A stretch of 64,000 nucleotides of DNA from Siphonodentalium dalli (Eukaryota; Mollusca; Scaphopoda; Gadilida; Siphonodentaliidae): positions 38,988,426-39,052,425 of the forward strand of contig CP136064.1 of the NCBI GenBank assembly GCA_032622095.1, read 5' to 3'. Below are positions 58,801 through 64,000 of this stretch, one piece after another. The notes below the pieces were generated by a model, which searched no databases, had not been told where the DNA came from, and saw only the letters and a list, made by a program, of their open reading frames with translations. Within the stretch, counting starts at the first letter, position 1; each line of letters opens with the position of its first letter. Both the position numbers and the translations under genes were made by a program.

Positions 58801-60579
58801 GGAATGCGACTACAGTGAGAGTCCCTATCCCACAGTCATATGGAATGCGACTACAGTGAGAGTCCCTATCCCACAGTCATATGCAATGCGACTACAGTGA
58901 GAGTCCCTATCCCACAGTCATATGGAATGCGACTACAGTGAGAGTCCCTATCCCACAGTCACATGGAATGCGACTACAGTGAGAGTCCCTATCCCACAGT
59001 CACATGGAATGCGACTACAGTGAGAGTCCCTATCCCACAGTCATATGGAATGCGACTACAGTGATAGTCCCTATCCCACAGTCACATGGAATGCGACTAC
59101 AGTGAGAGTCCCTATCCCACAGTCACATGGAATGCGACTACAGTGAGAGTCCCTATCCCACAGTCACATGGAATGCGACTACAGTGAGAGTCCCTATCCC
59201 ACAGTCACATGGAATGCGACTACAGAGAGAGTCCCTATCCCACAGTCATATGGAATGCGACTACAGTGAGAGTCCCTATCCCACAGTCACATGGAATGCG
59301 ACTACAGTGAGAGTCCCTATCCCACAGTCACATGGAATGCGACTACAGTGAGAGTCCCTATCCCACAGTCACATGGAATGCGACTACAGTGAGAGTCCCT
59401 ATCCCACAGTCATATGGAATGCGACTACAGTGAGAGTCCCTATCCCACAGTCATATGGAATGCGACTACAGTGAGAGTCCCTATCCCACAGTCACATGGA
59501 ATGCGACTATAGTGAGAGTCCCTATCCCACAGTCACATGGAATGCGACTACAGTGAGAGTCCCTATCCCACAGTCATATGGAATGCGACTACAGTGAGAG
59601 TCCCTATCCCACAGTCATATGGAATGCGACTACAGTGAGAGTCCCTATCCCACAGTCATATGGAATGCGACTACAGTGAGAGTCCCTATCCCACAGTCAT
59701 ATGGAATGCGACTACAGTGAGAGTCCCTATCCCACAGTCATATGGAATGCGACTACAGTGAGAGTCCCTATCCCACAGTCATATGGAATGCGACTACAGT
59801 GAGAGTCCCTATCCCACAGTCATATGGAATGCGACTACAGTGAGGGTCCCTATCCCACAGTCACATGGAATGCGACTACAGTGAGGGTCCCTATCCCACA
59901 GTCACATGGAATGCGACTACAGTGAGAGTCCCTATCCCACAGTCACATGGAATGCGACTACAGTGAGAGTCCCTATCCCACAGTCACATGGAATGCGACT
60001 ACAGTGAGAGTCCCTATCCCAGTCACGTGGAATGCGACTACAGTGAGAGTCCCTATCCCACAGTCACATGGAATGCGACTACAGTGAGAGTCCCTATCCC
60101 ACAGTCACATGGAATGCGACTACAGTGAGAGTCCCTATCCCACAGTCACATGGAATGCAACTACAGTGAGAGTCCCTATCCCAGTCACATGGAATGCGAC
60201 TACAGTGAGAGTCCCTATCCCACAGTCACATGGAATGCGACTACAGTGAGAGTCCCTATCCCACAGTCATATGGAATGCGACTACAGTGAGAGTCCCTAT
60301 CCCAGTCACATGGAATGCGACTACAGTGAGAGTCCCTATCCCACAGTCACATGGCATGCGACTACAGTGAGAGTCCCTATCCCACAGTCATATGGAATGC
60401 GACTACAGTGAGAGTCCCTATCCCACAGTCACATGGAATGCGACTACAGTGAGAGTCCCTATCCCACAGTCACATGGAATGCGACTACAGTGAGAGTCCC
60501 TATCCCACAGTCACATGGAATGCGACTACAGTGAGAGTCCCTATCCCACAGTCACATGGAATGCGACTACAGTGAGAGG
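49813..60579 (+). repeat. Satellite/minisatellite, 41-bp unit, about 260 copies
   Basis: Unit CAGTCACATGGAATGCGACT, then ACAGTGAGAGTCCCTATCCCA. Units are near-identical, with recurring variants: CATATGG for CACATGG, GGAACG for GGAATG, TATAGTG for TACAGTG, TCTCACAG for TCCCACAG, GTACC for GTCCC. There is a 39-bp form lacking CA (TATCCCAGTCA) and a short form GAGAGGACAGTCA. Because 41 is not a multiple of 3 and one frame has TGA, the + frames close every ~123 bp except where variants intervene; short repetitive ORFs here are not genes. Confidence 0.97.
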
Positions 60580-60589
60580 AACGGAAATT

Positions 60590-61029
60590 TGTGACCCGCC
60601 ATATCAAATCCAGTCGTAAGTCGGGATTTTTTTTACCCTGTGCCAATGCATTCTCTTATGTATGCGAGTCGACAATAGGTCGCATTGGCCTAAAAAAAAA
60701 TTACAATTATAATAATTTTTTCTTGTATTCTTTAACAATTTTATAATTTCACCCATACAGAGCCCCAGACAAATATGAGCAGACGACACTCTTCTATATG
60801 CTTCTATAATATGTGTGGGGCTCCCTGCAGGGTAATGTATGTTTTTTATTTTATGTCCTAAAAATTTTAAGAAACATTTATTTTAAAAAAATGATAAAAA
60901 ATTGTTAGGCCAATGCATTCTCTTATATATGCGAGGCGACCTATGGTCGACTCTCATATATAAGAAAATGCATTGGCACAGGGTAAAAAAAATCCCGACT
61001 TACGACTGGATTTGATATGGCGGGTCACA
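60590..61029. mobile_element. Foldback MITE, copy 5, abutting the satellite
   Basis: Starts about 10 bp after the last satellite unit. Both TIRs are present (TGTGACCCGCC... GGCGGGTCACA). Hairpin 1 lost most of its right arm; hairpin 2 is complete at 60910-60976. Confidence 0.88.
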
Positions 61030-61426
61030 TTTCAGAGAAAGTTGGACAGTGACAGCAAAAACCACAATACAGCATTCTTTTCAGATGATATATTTTGTTG
61101 ACATATAGTTTTTTTTTGGTCTTTTGTTAGCATTATGTGCCCCTGCCTACGCAAGGCGCATTAGTAAAAGTATCCCGGAACTCGTTATACAACAAATGAT
61201 TATATACTTTTCGTGTGCCTGTCAAAGGGGGTTCATTTCTTTCTTTTGTGAATTGGCATATCAATTGTTTGTCTTGAATAGGTTGTTTACACCCGAACCC
61301 ATGCAAGCAGTGCGTGGGTGCTTGTGGTTATTCTTTCACAAAAATATGAAACTGAAAGTCAATAGCCTTAACTTTATGGGGCGCCGTTCTTCTATTTATT
61401 ACCTATTTATCTATTATTTATCAATA
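61030..61426. other. Between foldback copy 5 and the palindrome array
   Basis: A 115-codon plus-strand frame (61124-61471) has no recognisable domain and runs into the palindrome array; treated as non-coding. Confidence 0.5.
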
Positions 61427-62495
61427 ATTCATTTTGTGATATCACAAAATGCAAATGAAAATATAATATAAAAAAAATTGAATATATGATATCATTAAAT
61501 ATTTTATGATATCACAAAATTATTTCAAAATATCACTAATTCCAATTTGTGATATCATAAATTTATTTTTTGATATCACAAAATAGTCAGCATTTACTGA
61601 TATCACTAATTCGATTCTGTGATAACAATAAATAGAAAATGGCATAGCTGGACTGATATTCCTTCAACATTGTGATATCATTGAATCATTTTATGATATC
61701 ATAAAATCGATTTATTGATATCACTAACTGCTTACTTATTTATATTCGATTTTGTGATATCACAAAGTGAATTTATGATATCACTAATTAATTTTTTTTA
61801 TATCTTATAATCATTTTGTGATATAACTAATTCCCCAACATTTTATGATATCACGAAATCGCATTATTGATATCACCAAATGGTTATTTTGTAATGTCAA
61901 TAATTCGATTTTGCAATACCGAAAAACGAATTTATGATATCATATATTCGATTTTGTGATATCATGTATTCATTAAGCGACATCATAAAATTAATTGTTG
62001 ATATCACTAAATATGTAATAAAAAGAATGACGGCGCCAATGATTCCGTGATATCATAAAATCGAATATGTGATATCATAAAATGAAAGTGTCAATAAGAC
62101 TATAGCTCAACATGGATGAGGGATATTTTCATGTGTTAAAGTCATTAGAGAGATTAGAAGTGCGGAAAGATGGCTGCCAACGGCCATGTTTTAATCAAAC
62201 ATTGTTGAAACTCGATAGATCCCATCTAGAGGTGATCCTAAACATGCCTTAACAGACGCCAACCATGGCAATAGCTCAAACTTTCGTCAAGTTGAGCTAA
62301 AAACTAGCATTTATTGATATCACAAAATAACTATGTGATATCACTAATTCGAATTAGTGATATCATAAAATGAATTTAAGATACATGTACCATAAAATCG
62401 AATATATGATATCACAAAATGGAAAGCTTTTAGTGATATCAATAATTCGATTTTTTTAATATCATAAATTCATATTGTGATATTAATAAATATTT
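61427..62495. repeat. Array of GATATC-cored palindromes
   Basis: Around thirty near-copies of TTTTGTGATATCACAAAAT and degraded forms (TTTATGATATCATAAAA, ATTGATATCACTAA). They flank a repeat-free centre at about 62095-62300. No convincing outer TIR was found. No coding sense. Confidence 0.85.
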
Positions 62496-62510
62496 TATAT
62501 TCGTCAAGTT

Positions 62511-63030
62511 GTGCCGAAAATAGAGCGTATCGAGGGAGCTGTGCGGTCGTTCTATAGAGTTTTCATTCTTTGTTTCTCTGGAAATAATGAGAATCTCAGC
62601 CATATGATATATGCACGGGGTCTCAATGACATTTGGAATGGATATTCACCCCGAGAAGACCCAAACTTGTATGCGTACTTATCCGAGATTTTGTTTAGCC
62701 TCCCAAGCAATCTGCTGAAACTCCGTTCTGTTAATCACCGTTTACCCACAAAAACAGGGAGGTAAAAACTGGAACTAAGGGGTGAGTGATAGAAATGTCT
62801 GTGAAGACGCTATCGGTGGTGCATTCCACTTTGTGATTGAATGTACCAAACTTGATGATCTATATATGACTAAATACATACCGGAATATCATTTGCTTTT
62901 GACTGTCCAAAAATATATGTTTTAGCACGACTATATATATCATGTGTATAGCTTGGATTCAAAAGACTGGAAACTTAATAAGTATATTGATTGACAACGT
63001 TGCTATGCATATGTAATAAAGAATAAATTC
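62511..63030 (+). pseudogene. LINE 3' end fragment
   Basis: FSLPSNLLKLRSVNHRLPTK (frame ending at 62765), then in another frame NVCEDAIGGAFHFVIECTKL and KYIPEYHLLLTVQKYMF. The FHFV.EC string is the RT tail signature. The first frame is broken by a stop before the second. Confidence 0.68.
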
Positions 63031-63206
63031 AATGACTGCACACATTAATTTGGGTCTTCAGCAATAAAGCTAATCTCACGAGCAACAATTTGGAGAATGT
63101 GTAAATATTTCTATAATGCCTTTCTTCGTACTATCGGGGCTTATATACTCCGAAGGTTGTGTGCCTATAATGAAGTTCATAAAGGGGAACTTTATAGCAA
63201 TGACAC

Positions 63207-64000
63207 ATTTCTAACTTACATGTAATACATGTTCCTTAAGAACGTATTTCACAGTATGTGAAGATCCCAGCTCGAAATTATTTCGTCTGAGTGTCCTTTT
63301 TGAGCCGATTTCACGATAAACATTGAATTGATCACCAGGCTGTACCAGGGGGGTATTCATTATTGTAACGTGCAAAGCAATACCGATCTGGGACCTTCAC
63401 CTTCTGTGAACATGCATCAACTATCATAAATGTATATCCACCCGTTATTTATTCAATGGTATAAAGTTCCCGGTCAGAACTTCAAAAAGTAAGCTTACAT
63501 GTAATAAATGTTCCTTAAGAACGTATTTCACAATATGTGAAGATCCCAGCTCGAAATTATTTCGTCTGAGCGTCCTTTTTGAGCCGATTTGACGATAAAC
63601 ATTGAATTGATCACCAGGCTGCACCAGGGGGATATTCATTATTGTAACGTGCAAAGCAATACCGATCTGGGACCTTCACCTTCTGTGAACATGCATCAAC
63701 TATCAGAAATGTATATCCCCCCGTTATTTATTCAATGGTATAAAGTTCCCGGTCAGAACTTCAAAAAGTAAGCTTGCATGTAATAAATGTTCCTTAAGAA
63801 CGTATTTCACAATATGTGAAGATCCCAGCTCGAAATGATTTCGTCTGAGCGTCCTTTTTGAGCCGATTTGACGATAAACATTGAATTGATCACCAGGCTG
63901 CACCAGGGGGGTATTCATTATTGTAACGTGCAAAGCAATACCGATCTGGGACCTTCACCTTCTGTGAACATGCATCAACTATCAGAAATGTATATCCCCC
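63207..64000. repeat. 279-bp tandem repeat, at least 2.8 units, continuing past the window
   Basis: TTCCTTAAGAACGTATTTCA recurs at 63232, 63511 and 63790, exactly 279 bp apart, with only a few substitutions. A 69-aa minus-strand frame repeats with the unit but has no recognisable domain. Confidence 0.92.

Noticed and set aside
61427-62495. CRISPR-like repeat-spacer array
   Set aside because: The DNA is eukaryotic, the repeats are degenerate palindromes with irregular spacers, and no cas genes are present.

Overview
This is animal nuclear DNA, AT-rich and heavily repetitive. It is most likely from a mollusc or another lophotrochozoan. The evidence is the gene content (a multi-exon GRDP-type gene and a divergent IL-17-like cytokine gene), GT-AG introns filled with transposons, a tRNA-derived SINE with a CCAACCAATCAATCAAT tail of the kind common in molluscs, and CR1/Jockey-type LINE remains. 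There is no sign of bacterial or organellar sequence.

Two host genes can be assembled by hand, both on the minus strand. (1) A glycine-rich domain-containing protein (DUF1399/GRDP type) has five coding exons at 22271-21628, 12316-10904, 5630-5465, 4715-4571 and 3369-2669. All junctions are phase-compatible and give 1022 aa. (2) A small secreted IL-17-like cytokine has two coding exons, 43583-43520 and 37181-36727 (172 aa).

Most of the rest is mobile DNA. 0-2.6 kb: a foldback element and a SINE. 2.6-22.3 kb: the GRDP gene. Its introns hold a nearly intact LINE (6.2-9.45 kb), a short TIR element and its longer ORF-carrying relative (13.2 and 15.0 kb), a MITE-in-LINE-in-MITE nest (16.8-18.95 kb) and foldback elements, one of them carrying a TA-flanked MITE. 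22.3-36 kb: many TTAA-flanked MITEs, a 1.36 kb element built on CTTAAG palindromes (25.3-26.7 kb) and LINE fragments. 36.7-43.6 kb: the IL-17-like gene, whose intron holds LINE debris and a tandem retroelement-like block. 44-49.6 kb: degenerate repeats and a foldback tandem array. 49.8-60.58 kb: a 10.8 kb satellite with a 41-bp unit. 60.6-64 kb: another foldback element, an array of GATATC palindromes, a LINE tail and a 279-bp tandem repeat running off the window.

Three patterns stand out. A twin 67-bp hairpin cassette recurs in several otherwise different transposon backbones. TTAA-flanked MITEs sit within about 6-60 bp of nearly every exon of the GRDP gene, four of them just inside 5' splice sites. 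Two unrelated arrays are built from evenly repeated six-base palindrome cores (CTTAAG and GATATC).
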